The notes beneath the pieces were generated by a model. That model was given only the letters and a program-made list of their open reading frames with translations, was not told the DNA's origin and searched no databases. The position numbers were made by a program, and so were the translations under genes. Below, one piece after another: positions 34,215 to 45,756 of a stretch of 64,000 bases of DNA. This DNA comes from Chinchilla lanigera (taxonomy: Eukaryota > Chordata > Mammalia > Rodentia > Chinchillidae). Every line of letters starts with the position of its first letter. Within the stretch, counting starts at the first letter, position 1. The stretch lies in assembly GCF_000276665.1 (NCBI RefSeq), contig NW_004955480.1:9060297-9124296 (forward strand), written 5' to 3'.

Positions 34215-36025
34215 GGGCAGTACGGAGAAGCTTTCATTCACTCCAAAACTGTCTCACTGACCTCCTCCTTCTATGCCAAGCCTGGTCTGGAAGAAGAGCT
34301 GCCGACGGGCTTTGGTTAGCTCTGAGTGTCAGTGGGAAGAGAGCTCTTTGGTGGGATTTTCCCAGCATCAATGAAGGTACCCAAGTTGTGTAACCAGAGT
34401 CAAACTGTGCTCTCTTTAGCCTCCGAGTCCACTCACAGCTAATGTACAATGGTGCCTTCTGCACTTCGTGACACTTACATTTCTATTTACAGATTCTTTT
34501 TACACTTTTCCCATTTTTTTCTCAGCTAATATCCCAGTACTTTTTGAGAATTGTAAGGAATAAAACTCTACCTACTAAAAATAACCCAGACTGATGGCTG
34601 TGTGTGTTGCATGTGTGTGCACGCACGGACAATCACTTGCACCCCTTCATTTACCACTACTTCACTCTATGACTTGGGAGATTCCCTGCTTGCTGCTCCC
34701 CTAATCTCGCTGCACCAGTGGCTTAACAGAGGGCTTAACAGAGCTTCCCTAGGGCAAGTCCATAACGTTCTGGACACTTACTGTCTCTCCAGTCATGCAC
34801 ATGGCTTTTGAGTGCATCTCAGGGGCTGCATGACCCACTAAGCCTGCCCTTGGGTCCCTCCTCCATTCTCATGATTCCTTTGGCCTCTCCTCTCCTCACT
34901 TCTTGATTTCTGTTTTGTGTGTTTGTCTATCCTCAGTGGCTCCAGCAAGCAGGTAACTGTGGGAAGAGGGATGGTCTGGGGGCCAGAAGTCCTGCCTACA
35001 TAGCTTGCTTGCTTTGCCACCCTGGATACGTCACCTGTTCTTTCTAAACCTTTGGTTTCTCTTTGGGAAGAGAAACAGTTGCTTGGGTTTCTGTAAGGAT
35101 GAAGTGCGTCCCAGCATCCTAGTGCCTGCTGTGCAGATGATAGCTGTAATGATTAATGGATGTCTCTGAGTCTCACTGCTACTGTCTGTAACTCAAGGTG
35201 TTGGATCGCTGCTCTCTGTGCTTTGCAGGCCACAGGTCTGATTCTTGGCTGTTCTCCACTGCTTGGCTTTCCACTGTCTTCTTCTCCCTCTAACTGCATC
35301 GCAGCCCCTTCTTTATGCACAGGATAAGCTCAGGACATGGTGAGGACCCCTCTCACAGGCACACGCCGAGCTTTCCCAGCAGCACTACTGGAAAGACTCA
35401 TGGTGAACTGGAAAGAAGGAGGATTCTGAGACTGGAAGTGCTAATACCTCAAGAAAGAGCGAGTGTTTGCAGTGACCAGGCTGGGGAAAGAGGTGGCCTT
35501 TTGGGGGTCCAGCAGAGCAAAGTAGCCTTTAGGGGAACCTGAGGGCATTGAACCCCATGTCTGCTCCCAAGTCTCTTCTCTGGCCTGCTGGTCTATTTTC
35601 AGACTTGGAGTCAGTTTTTATTAGCACCACTGAGGATTCCTTTGGGTCTCCCTGTTACCATGCAGTGAAACGAACATCTCACGGAAAGGGGTCACTGCAA
35701 GGGAGAGGGCTCAGCTTCAGAGCCGGGGGACCAGGGTTTCTTCCACCTTCAGTGCTGTCACTTATCTGCTCTGCAGGCCCTGGCAGGTGGCTCAGTCCTC
35801 TCTCTCTGCAAGCCCTTTTCTCCCAACATACATATTTGAGCATAATAGTAGATATTTCTTAAGATTGCTTGGAACATTTCATATATGTTGGTATCAACAT
35901 GTGTTCACCATAAGCATGCAAAAAAGAAAGATTTGCTTTGTATACATTGGTAGAATGCAGACTGCACTCCAAATCAAACACTTAGCAAACAAGGAAAAGC
36001 GCTATGATGTGATAAGTCCATGGGT
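34215..36025. other. Mostly unique sequence (about 1.8 kb)
   Basis: No gene is seen. A weak MIR-like phrase lies near 35030-35160 ('ctgtaaggatgaagtgcgtcc'). Chance frames of up to 104 codons only. Confidence 0.4.
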
Positions 36026-36029
36026 GGAC

Positions 36030-36178
36030 ATTGATAACTTTCAAATCCTACCTCTACTCCTCACTGCCACTTTAGGGGAATTTCTTAGTCTTTCTGGGTC
36101 TTACTGTCCAACTGTGAAGTGTTCATAATAATACCAGTAGTAGTGAAACTTACCTAAGTAAATTTATGCAGAGCAGAA
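36030..36178 (+). repeat. MIR SINE
   Basis: Sense MIR: 'caaatcctacctctactcctc', 'tctttctgggtcttactgtc', 'ataataataccagtagtagt'. Confidence 0.6.
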
Positions 36179-36974
36179 TTTGGTCTATGGAATTTACTTT
36201 AAGTGATACCCAATTTTTATGGCTCTCCTGTAACAAGAAGATAACAGTTGTGATATCTGAGTTTATCATCCCCAACAATGTTAAGAGAGTGGGTCAGCTT
36301 TATGACATCTCAGGGATCTGTCTTCCTGATTATAAAATAGCTGGTGGTACAGCTCCGAGCACAAGGCTTCGCACCACAAAACCCAAAGAGGGGAGCAGAG
36401 GCACAGCCCAAGAATTTCTCCTCAGTCAGCTGTTTCTCTTTATCCCCAGAAATCCTCAACTTCTCCTTATTTCTCACTGGCCAGAACTGGGTCACTGACA
36501 AATTGAATAAAATTCTGTAACATAGACCAGTTATGATTGGTACTCTAAGATTGGACAAATTGTTTCTGAAACCAAAGTAAAATACTATTAGCAAGGAAAA
36601 AGGGGGATGCTTGCTTGACAGGCAGCTAACAACACTGGGTACATCTTTATTTTAGAAACAATTACACAGGACTCAGATTGCTAAAGTGACCTAGCGAGGG
36701 TCACATGAACTGGAGGTGGGTCAGGCTCTGGACTGGAGCCCAGTTTCCCTGACCCCCCTTGCTTTCTTCATTGCCTTGTCTTACTTCTTTATTGAACAGA
36801 AACAGCCGTGAAAGTTCTTTACAGTGTACTATTTGGGGATTGAGGCATTATGGGATCCCTGTTTTAAAGGGTAAATATGATATTTTCGAAAGGAAATAGA
36901 AATTTGAGACTATAATCAAATGTAGAGTCACTAGGTAGTTCCTTCAAATAGTAAGTTTTGGAAAGGTCCTCTCT

Positions 36975-37255
36975 CCATTTATCCATCCATCTGTTCAGCC
37001 ATGCATCAACCATCTTTCTGTCCACCCACCCATCTCTAACCCATCTCGTCCTTCCTTACTTGTATGCATTATTCTACGTCCTTTTATTTACACATTTTTT
37101 CATACATCAACCTGTTCATCTTAGCATGTATCTATGTATGGATTGATCTGTGCATCTATCATTCTATTATCAACTTACCTATTCTACCTGTTTACCCATC
37201 CATACATTATATACCAACACATTCATCCATATACACATTCATCTACTTATTTTCT
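36975..37255 (+). repeat. Degenerate (ATCC/ATCT)n-rich tract
   Basis: An irregular run of 'atccatccatctgtt'-like units rich in CAT, ATC and TAC leads into the pure polypyrimidine tract that follows. It looks like an old, mutated microsatellite. Confidence 0.7.
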
Positions 37256-37299
37256 ACCTATACACTACTGTGTTTACTCTTTCTGTCCTCCCTCACTCC

Positions 37300-37348
37300 T
37301 TCCATACCTCTCTCCCTTCCTTCCTCCTTCCTTCCTTCTTTCCTTCCT

Positions 37349-37396
<48 letters not shown>

Positions 37397-37455
37397 TCCT
37401 TCCTTCCTTCCTTCCTTCTTTCCTTCCTTCCTTCCTTTCTTTTTTCCTTCCTGTA
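37300..37455 (+). repeat. (TTCC)n/(TTTC)n polypyrimidine microsatellite
   Basis: About 150 bases of almost pure C+T, with a central (TTTC)n core at about 37345-37398 flanked by (TTCC)n blocks. The three long plus-strand frames across it, rich in Phe/Leu/Ser/Pro, and the Lys/Arg/Glu frame on the other strand are microsatellite artefacts, not proteins. Confidence 0.95.
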
Positions 37456-37459
37456 CTCA

Positions 37460-38515
37460 CCTACTTGGTTACTTACTCTCACATATTGTCTGCCTCCCAG
37501 TGCTAGGTGTTAGGTAGTATAACAGTGAAAAAGTCTACTATTTGATTTTAAGAAGATCACATTCTGTTAGAAAAGCAGGCAAGCCCAGTGCAGTCAACCT
37601 TATGCTCACTGGGGCTCATAATGTGCATGTCCGATACTTAGCTCTTAAGTGGCCTTCATGGTTGGACAGACAAGGGCCAGTCAGCATGGCTCTGTCCTCA
37701 GGCCAGAAGGGCCATGCCAAAGGCTCATGCCAAGTGCCTGAGGTCCTAGTCCTGATGTAGTTGTTCTGTCACCCAGCACAATATCTTTGGAATGAGTAAA
37801 AACTCTTACAGTTATTCAGGTGTTTTAAGACACCAAGTACATTTGGCAAAGCATTCTCCCTTGAATATTTAAAATCATGTTTTATTTAAGGCAAATGACT
37901 TTCATAAATTTCTGACCCATTTGAGCTTTATATCACTGTAATATTCTTTAAGAGCCAATTCATGTCCAATAGGGCTTTTCACCTTGTTTAATGACTTTTT
38001 AAAATTCTCTTTCCTTGCAATCAAAACTGTATAAGCCAATTTGAATGCCAGAGGGTTCAAGTTCAGTTCAGAGTCCTCAAATCATGAATTCTGAGAGAAT
38101 TTTGAGTTGCAAAAATGAGTTCTGCTTATCGGTATTCAGTTCTGCCTCCCCAGTGATTAGCACTGTGAGGACTCATTGTGGGCATCAGCTGAAGTTTGAA
38201 AGACTGAACTTTTCTTTTTCGAAGCAGAGAAACTGGGCTTCTGTCCCTATTTCTGAGCAGCTGAGAAGGAAGAATGAAAAACCCACCATGATAGTCTTTA
38301 TCTTACTGTGTTTTAACTGGATCTCATGTTTCATACCTATGTAAATTTTTGGCAGTAAGTGTAATCCCCATGTTACTGATGAAAACCATCAGAGAGGTAG
38401 AAATTTCACCTTGCTAGGAAATGACAGAGAAGGTCATTGGGGTTTCTGAAATCATTTCTTTCCATCTCTCCTTGCTCCATAAACTCCCATTCAGCTATGC
38501 CCAGGACTCCCTTCT
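37460..38515. other. No recognisable feature (about 1 kb)
   Basis: Unique sequence. A short L2-like phrase ('aagaagatcacattctgtta') at 37549-37568 is too brief to assign. Confidence 0.35.
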
Positions 38516-38519
38516 AGAC

Positions 38520-38650
38520 AGTGTGTCAAGTACTTTATATAAGCACATTACCTCATTTAATCCTTACTGTGAGCCCCCCCACTTAAACAGTTTAGGAATT
38601 GAAACTTCTGGTACACAAATAAAATGTCCCAAGTTACAGAGCAAAATGAA
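38520..38650 (-). repeat. MIR SINE, antisense
   Basis: Antisense MIR: 'tcaagtactttatataagcac', 'ttacctcatttaatccttact', then 'cacaaataaaatgtcccaag'. Confidence 0.68.
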
Positions 38651-38689
38651 GTAGATGGATTGCATCCTAACTTTACCACTTTCTTAGAT

Positions 38690-38992
38690 TTTGGAAGGTG
38701 CTATAATGAATTACCTATACTTGATTGCTTAAAACAACAGAAATTCTTTCTCTCACATTTCTGGAGGTCTGAAGTCTGAGATCAAGGTGTGATCAGGACT
38801 GGAGATCGAGGGGAGAATTTTTCCTTTGTCTCTTCCTGCCTCTGGAGGCTGCTGGCACTCCTTGGCTTGTGGCCACTTCGTTCTCTGCTCCACCTTTACT
38901 CTTCTCCTCTACGTGCCTTTTCTAGGAAGAACTGCTATTTGATTTGGGGCCACTGAGATAATCTAAGAAATCTCATCTCAAGGTCTATAAAT
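38690..38992 (-). mobile_element. MaLR (MLT1-type) LTR, antisense, cut by an L1
   Basis: Antisense LTR: 'gcttaaaacaacagaaattc', 'ctcacatttctggaggtctg', 'cactccttggcttgtggcc' and 'agaaatctcatctcaaggtc'. Instead of the expected remainder the sequence switches at about 38992 to an L1 3' end. Confidence 0.78.
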
Positions 38993-39290
38993 GACATGAT
39001 TTGCAAGAAATAAGTGGAACTTAAGACCATAATGCTAAGTGAAATAATTCAGACACAGACAGTTTAATATTACATGGTTTCTCTTATATAGGAAACCCAA
39101 AATAAAAATAATTAAAGAGTACACTAGAGAGAGATGGTAGGAAATAGAAAGGCAGACATTTTTGAGATGCAGAATGGGATCAGGGAAAGGGGTGGCGGAG
39201 GTGCAAGCAGGAGATCAATAATAATAAATAAATGTAACTACTATACATCACAAGCATCCAGTAAAACAAGGACTTGTTTTCAAAAATAAG
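38993..39290 (+). mobile_element. L1 3' end
   Basis: Sense L1: 'atgctaagtgaaataattcag', 'acacagacagtttaatattac', 'atggtttctcttatatagg' followed by a 3' UTR with 'gagagagatggtaggaaatag'. It interrupts or abuts the LTR on its left. Confidence 0.78.
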
Positions 39291-39965
39291 TCACATTAGT
39301 AGTTTTTGGAAATTAAACTGTGGGCATATCTGTTAATGAGAGTTATTCAATGCTGATGATTAAGGGTTTTAAGTTGCCTCGTTTTCATCCCTGTAAGACA
39401 ATGGAGCCAACAAACCTTATCCCTTAGAATTGCTGTGAGAGGTGAATACTAAGAATGAACCCTTGGAGTTATTTCAGCATGCAGAATCCACTCATGAAAG
39501 CTCTCTGCATGTCACACCCAAGGGCACAATAATAAGCAGTTAGAACTCTGCAGACACACAGGGTGAGGAAAGGTGTCTTTGCTATGCAAATGAGGCAAAC
39601 CAAGATTTCACTTGGAAACACTGACTTCCAAACATTGACCCAGAAAATGCTCCTGTCTTGCATCCCTCCCTAGGCCCCTCCTGCAGTCAGGATTTCCACT
39701 GGAGTTCAACTATGTTCCTGAGAAAAGGGCTTCTGTCGAGAGATTTGCAAGACTTTAGAATCTCAGTTCTCCAAGGACCAGTGTTAAAGATGACAAGGCC
39801 TTTTTAGAAAGGGTCCAAGGCTGCCCCCCCATTAACTACAACTCAGCTTAAATTACAGCCTGTATACCTGCAATCTAGCCTGGAAGTTGACAGGTTCAGA
39901 CCAGACAACTCTGAGCATTCTGTTTTACCAACTTCTGGGAGCAATGTCTATCTTTTTAGAAGAGT

Positions 39966-40140
39966 GGAGCCGGGCGTGGTGGTGTACATCTGTAATCTCA
40001 GCACTCAGGAGGCTGAGGCAAGAGGATTGCTATGAGTTAGAGGCCAGACTGGCCTGCAAAGTGAGCTCGTGAGGCCAGCCTAAACTGAAGAGCAAAATGT
40101 CTGTCTCAAAAAGACAATAAATAAATAAATACATACATAA
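39966..40140 (+). mobile_element. B1 SINE (7SL-derived), nearly full length
   Basis: A well-preserved B1: 'gccgggcgtggtggtgtacat' (pol III box A region), 'tcaggaggctgaggcaagagg', 'tatgagttagaggccagac' (box B region) and 'aaatgtctgtctcaaaaa', with an (AAAT)n-like tail. An internal extra block 'gtgaggccagcctaaac' resembles the duplicated segment of rodent B1. It is among the least diverged repeats in the window. Confidence 0.9.
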
Positions 40141-40179
40141 GTGAATCTTTGTGTGGATGGGTCAGTGTGAGTCACTTCA

Positions 40180-40525
40180 ACTTTCCATTATTGAAACAAA
40201 ACCAGAGATAATGAAATTATAAAGTGAAAAGGGTTATTTAGGCTCACAGTTCAGAGGGTTCAGTCCATGGTCAGGCAGCTCCACTGCTTTTAGGCCAGAG
40301 AGCAATGGTAGAGATTGTATGTATGGTAGAGCTAACTGACCATCTCATGGCTAAGAACTGAAAGAAAGAAAGAAACCAGCCTCTCATCATTTTGTTCAAG
40401 GATACCCCAAACATCTCCCCTCCCCCAACAACACTCCACCTTTTAAAGGTTCTACAGCACCACAGGTTGACAAGCCTTCACCACATGGGCCTTTGGGAGA
40501 CACTGCAGATCTAAACCATGCACTC
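40180..40525 (-). mobile_element. Rodent MaLR LTR, antisense, diverged
   Basis: Antisense order resembling the 33210 copy: 'gaaaagggttatttaggctca', 'cagttcagagggttcagtcc', then 'acaacactccacc' and 'aagccttcaccacatgggcc'. Confidence 0.6.
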
Positions 40526-41139
40526 CTTTTCTTCTATTCCTCTTTTCTTCCCTCCTTCACTTCCTGTTTTCTGACCCTTACTTTAAATCACTGGAAGCAG
40601 TCTAACATTTGGACAGGACCTGCATTTGGACCAGGGAGCACATGATTGATATATCTGCTGGCACAGACACATGGTTTACCCTTGGATGTCCCATAACAGA
40701 GGATGTAGAGTGTTCAAGGCAAAATGCCCTCGTGAAACACTGGCCACCATGGGAAATGAGGAGGGGAATAGAGACTAATTTCAAGAGGTGTTGAGTTTGA
40801 TCTCTTTGAAGGCTGAAAAGGTGAAGGCTCAAATGCAAGAGATAAATTCCAGTCTCAGGGAATAATGGGTGTTTTGATGTGATCTGAGTATAGAACCAGG
40901 GCATGGTTCAGCACTCCAGAGGGGTGAGCTCAAAGGCTATCACCACATCTGACACTGTCGTGTGGCAAGGACAGGCCCACATTACAGAGAGACATCTCTA
41001 GCCTTAGCAGAGGGAATGGCTCTGAGAAGAATGAGGTGAAAGTCAAGGAGGCAGATATCATGTTCCTAACTTCTCATGAGATTCCTGTAGCCTAGATGTT
41101 GCTCTGAACACCATAAATACATATTTGTAGTTTAGCCTA

Positions 41140-41240
41140 CAGCAGTCTTATGTGAATGCACTTCCTCATTGGGAAAGAGAGACTGAATAACTTGCCCAAG
41201 GCTACTCAGTTAATAAGTGACAGAAATTGAATTTGAATGA
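41140..41240 (-). repeat. MIR SINE, antisense
   Basis: Antisense MIR: 'attgggaaagagagactga', 'ataacttgcccaaggctactc', 'agttaataagtgacagaaatt'. Confidence 0.75.
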
Positions 41241-41607
41241 GAAAATAAAGATCCAGAGTAGATCCATGAATGGGAGAGGAACAGAAAAGGGGAGGCAGGC
41301 AGCTTTTCAACACCATCCAGGTCAAGTCTGACTGTGTGATCTGCCCCTCCCTCTCCCCATCCTCTTTCCGACATTCTCTGCTAGGTGTTGTGTATGCCAG
41401 TGTCCCCAGGCCTGAACTCTTCTGTTCAGCCTCTTAGGCCAGGAGGGGCCAGCCCAGCAATTGTCATAAGGCTTCATCATCCAGACTCTGGAGCCACACA
41501 GCTGGATCTGTGAATCTACTTTCTACTTTTCAGTTCCTTCTTATTCTGAATGTGGTCTTTGGACCAGGTGTGTTAACTTATTAGAAATTCAGAATCTCAG
41601 TACTTCC

Positions 41608-42055
41608 TTGTCTTAGTCTACCTTGTGCTGCTGTAACAGAGCACCAGCTTCTGAACAATAGATAAAGAAAAGGAGTTTCTTTGTTTCATGATTCTGGTGC
41701 CCAGAAAGTCCAAACATCTTGGCACTCATGTCTGATGCTTGCTGTATCACAGCCTGGTGGGGAAGCCAAAGGGAAGAAGCTGTGTGAAGAAGGATAATGA
41801 CTATGGGCAAGAAAGTGAAGGGTCAAGGAGAGGCTCACTCTTTTGGAACAACTCACTTATGTAGGAACTAACCTTGTGCTTCAAGAACTAATTAATCCCT
41901 TCCAAGGATGGTGTCTTCATCGTCTAACTGTTACAACGCAGACCAAGTTTCCAGTGCATCAAACTGTGGAAGATGCAAACCACACCGGTAACATAGTACT
42001 ATCTCAGAATTTCTTAGTCAGAAGCTGCATTTTCTCAGTCGATTCTGACCCACAC
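41608..42055 (-). mobile_element. MaLR (THE1/MST-like) LTR, antisense
   Basis: Antisense LTR: 'cttagtctaccttgtgctgc', 'gataaagaaaaggagtttct', 'catgattctggtgcccagaa' and 'gtgaagggtcaaggagagg'. It is near full length. The diverged left half makes the subfamily uncertain. Confidence 0.7.
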
Positions 42056-42224
42056 TAGTTGATCTGTGGGTGCTAAGTATTACTTGGGCCATTTGAGGAC
42101 CAACGTTTACATGCTGACTTACAGGTTACAAAGTACCATCTTTCCCTAGTCACAGCATTTTTGAAACAAAAGCAGAAACAGAGGCTCTGAGAAATGGCAC
42201 AAGAAGCCTAGAGCTAGCATTTAG

Positions 42225-42342
42225 TTAGGTGCTTACTTTTTGAAGCAGAGTTTCACTGCTACTCGGAGGGTCTTTAAACTTGGGATCCTCTTGCCTTGGC
42301 CTCCTGAGTAGCTGGAATGATCACTATGCCCTGCTCAGGTAA
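42225..42342 (-). mobile_element. B1 SINE fragment, antisense
   Basis: Antisense B1: 'agagtttcactgctactcgg', 'cttgggatcctcttgccttgg' and 'cctcctgagtagctggaatga'. Older and more diverged than the copy at 39966. Confidence 0.7.
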
Positions 42343-42994
42343 AACATTTAAAGTTTAACATGAATGCTCTATTTGAGAGGGAAATGGGACACAGACTATG
42401 CACACCTTCCTTTGTTATCTTTAGGCAGAGCCATTTTCATGGTGGAGAAAGGGAAAGAGGAAACAAGTTTACCAAAATTGCGTTTTAAGACACCAAACCT
42501 TTGAAGCTGTGCTATACAGATATCTCAAAAGTGTGGCAGACACAGAAAACCGGAGATCTTGTTGGTGTCTTCACTTCTTCAGATGGGTCCATCTCTGCGT
42601 CTCTCTCTTCCTGGGCACTGACCTGTGTGGAGCACACCAATGGGCTCCCTTACCTCCTGAATTCTTGGTGGGTTTCCTTAGAGGTAACCCCAGCAGAAGA
42701 TGGTGGGTGGTGGTGGGTGACAATGGACTGTTTGCTTCCCTTCCTTCTTTCTGCAGGTCGTTCAACATTGGCAGTTTCAGGAGACCTTTGCCTTGTAGTT
42801 TTCCTCTCTAGTGTTCAGTACTTCCTCTCAATTCTACCCTTTTGAACTTTTAAGTTGGAGACAGTGCTCTATTATGCAGGCCTTCAGTGCTTTACTGGAA
42901 TCCCTTATATTTACCCTCAACACACTCTCAACTACTAAATTCTTTGACTGGGACTCATTTTGAATGAAATTCTGTTTCTTTCCATGACTTATGC

Positions 42995-43120
42995 TGGTAG
43001 GGAGGCTTAAAGAGACCCCTTCATTTTTCAGAAATAAAGCTGAAGCTCAGAGAAAGAAGTGAGATATCCATGGCCATGTGGATGGCTCATGGTGGAACCA
43101 GGTCTAGGCTCCAGTCACGT
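42995..43120 (-). repeat. MIR SINE, antisense
   Basis: Antisense MIR: 'catttttcagaaataaagctg', 'aagctcagagaaagaagtgag' and 'ggtggaaccaggtctaggctc'. Confidence 0.68.
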
Positions 43121-43839
43121 GGTCCCAGTCAATGTTGCTGGTATTCTCCAAACCTTATTTTCTCATTCATTTTCTTCCAAGGCTCTGTGATTGATTCTAT
43201 AGTCCTAGGTTTGTGCTCTATCTGTTAAAGAGTAATCCCCAGGTTGCATAAGACCCAGAGCCCACACAGCTAGGGGCCTTTCCTCTGCTTTAGGAGAGAA
43301 GTCTGGACATGCCTTTGACTTGGCCATGAAGTTTAGCCTAAGCTAAGGGGAAGGCTGGGCTGGAGGAAGGCTGAGGATTTCATTCAGGATGATGTAGCTC
43401 TAAGAAACACAGCCAGTCACTCTTAGAGTTTATACTTTAGGATTCATGGGCTGGCTGACTCACTCACTTCCTCCCCATCACATCACATTTCCCTCCCAAT
43501 TTCTGCATTCTTAACCACCATGGGTAATAATCCAACATACTCCCATATTGCTGAGGAAATGCAAAAACTCTCTTGAAGTCTTCTGAATATTTTATGGATG
43601 GATTTAGGAGTAAAGGAATAACAACATCAAAATCCGTGAGTCCTCTGGAGGTAGAGCATCTACCACATAGCACCAGTCTTTGCTGATTTGAAAATGAAGT
43701 TCAAACTTTTCCTTCCCAGGTTATTTGTCATATCCCTTGCCAGCCCATCTCCTGGATGGTCCCCTGAGAAAAAGCTGCAGTCTCCCTCCAGAGAATTTCC
43801 TAACTTTCCCCATTTAGCTGCACCTCCTTCATGTAGACT

Positions 43840-44090
43840 GCTTGAACCGAACAGTGGTGACCAGAGTGTCTAGAGCAGCCACCTTGTACCATGACCACAG
43901 CGACCCCCTAGGAATGAAGGTTAACCAGAGGGGCCATATAACAGCAAGGACAAGTGTCTTTCACCAAAAATTCATGGGGTTCATTCCCATGAATTTCATT
44001 CTCTACTTTTCCCTAAACACTACGTTCTGCCCCAATTTATGTCCCTGTCTAAAGTGCCTACCCTCTAGTCCCTGACTGTCAAATAAATAA
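43840..44090 (+). repeat. MLT1-like LTR fragment (copy A)
   Basis: The block around 'tgtaccatgaccacagcgacc', 'ggaatgaaggttaaccagagg' and 'atataacagcaaggacaagtg' is homologous to the block at 44845-44945. It resembles the mid-part of MLT1-like repeats, but the family is tentative. Confidence 0.45.
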
Positions 44091-44539
44091 AAGCAGTATT
44101 GCGGCATAAAACCTTTAAAGATTGGCAGAAGCAAAATGAACCTCCTCCTTCTGGGAGGACCTCTTACATGAAATAATATACCCAATACTTTACATGAAAA
44201 CAAAGTATGTCTATAGTGTTCTCTTTGTCTCTTGCTTTTACATATATTAAAGCCCTTGGCCTTGACTTTTAGTCAATGTTATTGTTAATAAATGAGGGAA
44301 CCCAAGAGTAGAATTTTTGTGATTTTTCTCCCAAAGACTTTTTACCTCACAGTATCACTGACAACAGAGAAATGACCATTAATCTTAAATATTGTGATTG
44401 AGCAGTGGAAGAAACAGGTGCAAAGTTTGTGGCGCATCTTTTCTGGAACCACAGTAGATGCCCTCACTTTTTAATGACATGTTTAAGGTCATGGCTACTC
44501 TAGAAAGAATGAGATTATAACCATTTTACTTAGTGGAAA

Positions 44540-44645
44540 GAATAAAAGACTCACACTATCCTGGGCTCAAATCTGGGTTAGTGAAGTAAGCGATTTAACA
44601 TCTCTCAAGCTATTTCTTATTGTAGATACTAAAGGTTATAGTACT
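44540..44645 (+). repeat. MIR fragment
   Basis: Sense MIR-like: 'gggctcaaatctgggttag', 'gatttaacatctctcaagct', then 'ttatagtactaataacact'. Confidence 0.55.
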
Positions 44646-44689
44646 AATAACACTTTTTCCCTAATATAATCCTCTTCCCCCTCCTTAGG

Positions 44690-44990
44690 AGAAGACTATC
44701 ACTCCTTAGAGTATAGACTACATTTTCTAGCTACTCTTGTAACTTTTGACTAAATATTAGTCAGTGATATGCATGCTAATTGGCCTTATTCTTTGTCTTT
44801 ACCTCTCCCTTTTCCTGGAATTCAGGAATAATAGCTGGTATAACAGCCATGTTGGATCATGAAGAGATCTTGAGAATGAAGGTCACCCTGAGTAGCAACA
44901 TAACATCAAGGATGACTACCTTTCACCAAACAGTCATACAGCTTCATTCCACAAGAGCCTGAGTTCCTAAAAAATTCTCGGAGCAAAGTA
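44690..44990 (+). repeat. MLT1-like LTR fragment (copy B)
   Basis: Contains 'gccatgttggatcatgaagag', 'gagaatgaaggtcaccctgag' and 'aacataacatcaaggatgact', collinear with copy A at 43840-44090. An LTR-like body precedes it ('catgctaattggcctta'). Confidence 0.5.
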
Positions 44991-45544
44991 AAAATATTGG
45001 CTTACTTTCTACTTTGAAGCTTACAGTGAGAAAGGAAATCATTTTTGTCTTTAACTCATTGTAGTTTTTTTGAATATCCTTTACTTTTAGCCAAATCTCA
45101 TTTTAAGTATACAATAGCTTTCTTTTATGGTGATTATGAGTGTAAAATCTAATTTGTTCAATGTTCCTGACACATTGTAGACACCAAAAAATACTAGTTG
45201 TTGCTGTTATATTATTGCCTAGCCTTGTATATATTATATTCAATAAATTATTGAAAATTATGTTAAATAAAATTTAGGTTTCAGGAAAGACTTTGGCTAA
45301 AAATGTGCTATTAGAGTGTTCTTCATGGAGAGATAAAAAGAGAGTCCAGGGGCTTGGTCAGTGTAAACCATGCCTGGAACTGAGGCTGGTCCTGTGGTCG
45401 ACCAGCAGCTTTTAGGAGTGACCTACATCAGGGGTGGCTTTAGCTCTCCTCTCCAATTCCACTAGGCCAATGTGGGAGTAGGAGCTTAGGTTCCAGATCC
45501 CATGCATGTGGTCATGCTCAAGCTTCAGGGACATATACATAACA

Positions 45545-45616
45545 CTGGCTAAGCTGAGTACCCAGCTTAATCTTTTAGCCAGCTTAATCTTCCTGGCTGA
45601 GTACCCAGCCAGGAAG
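45545..45616. repeat. Nested inverted and direct repeats (hairpin cluster)
   Basis: Three perfect inverted repeats: 8-base arms 45545-45552/45575-45582; 6-base arms 45551-45556/45563-45568; and 11-base arms 45589-45599/45606-45616. The last two share the identical 6-base loop 'agtacc'. There are also two direct repeats: 14 bases (45553-45566 and 45596-45609) and 12 bases (45563-45574 and 45580-45591). Confidence 0.95.
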
Positions 45617-45756
45617 CGAATACTTGAGGAATAAGAAATCACCATTGGATACGTGGGCTGAAGGTGGAGGTGCTGCTTACACAAGGCCAGTGTTTTGAAG
45701 CCCCCAGTGGGGCCATACTTCTATGTATTAATGCAAGCTAGCTTGAAGCTTGTAAT

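Noticed and set aside
37064..37517. Three overlapping plus-strand frames of 118-149 codons and a Lys/Arg-rich minus frame
   Set aside because: They are translations of the (TTCC)n/(TTTC)n microsatellite. The amino-acid repeats simply mirror the base repeat.
39966..40140. Possible 7SL RNA gene
   Set aside because: The length and the internal duplication fit a B1 SINE with an A-rich tail rather than a 300-base 7SL gene.
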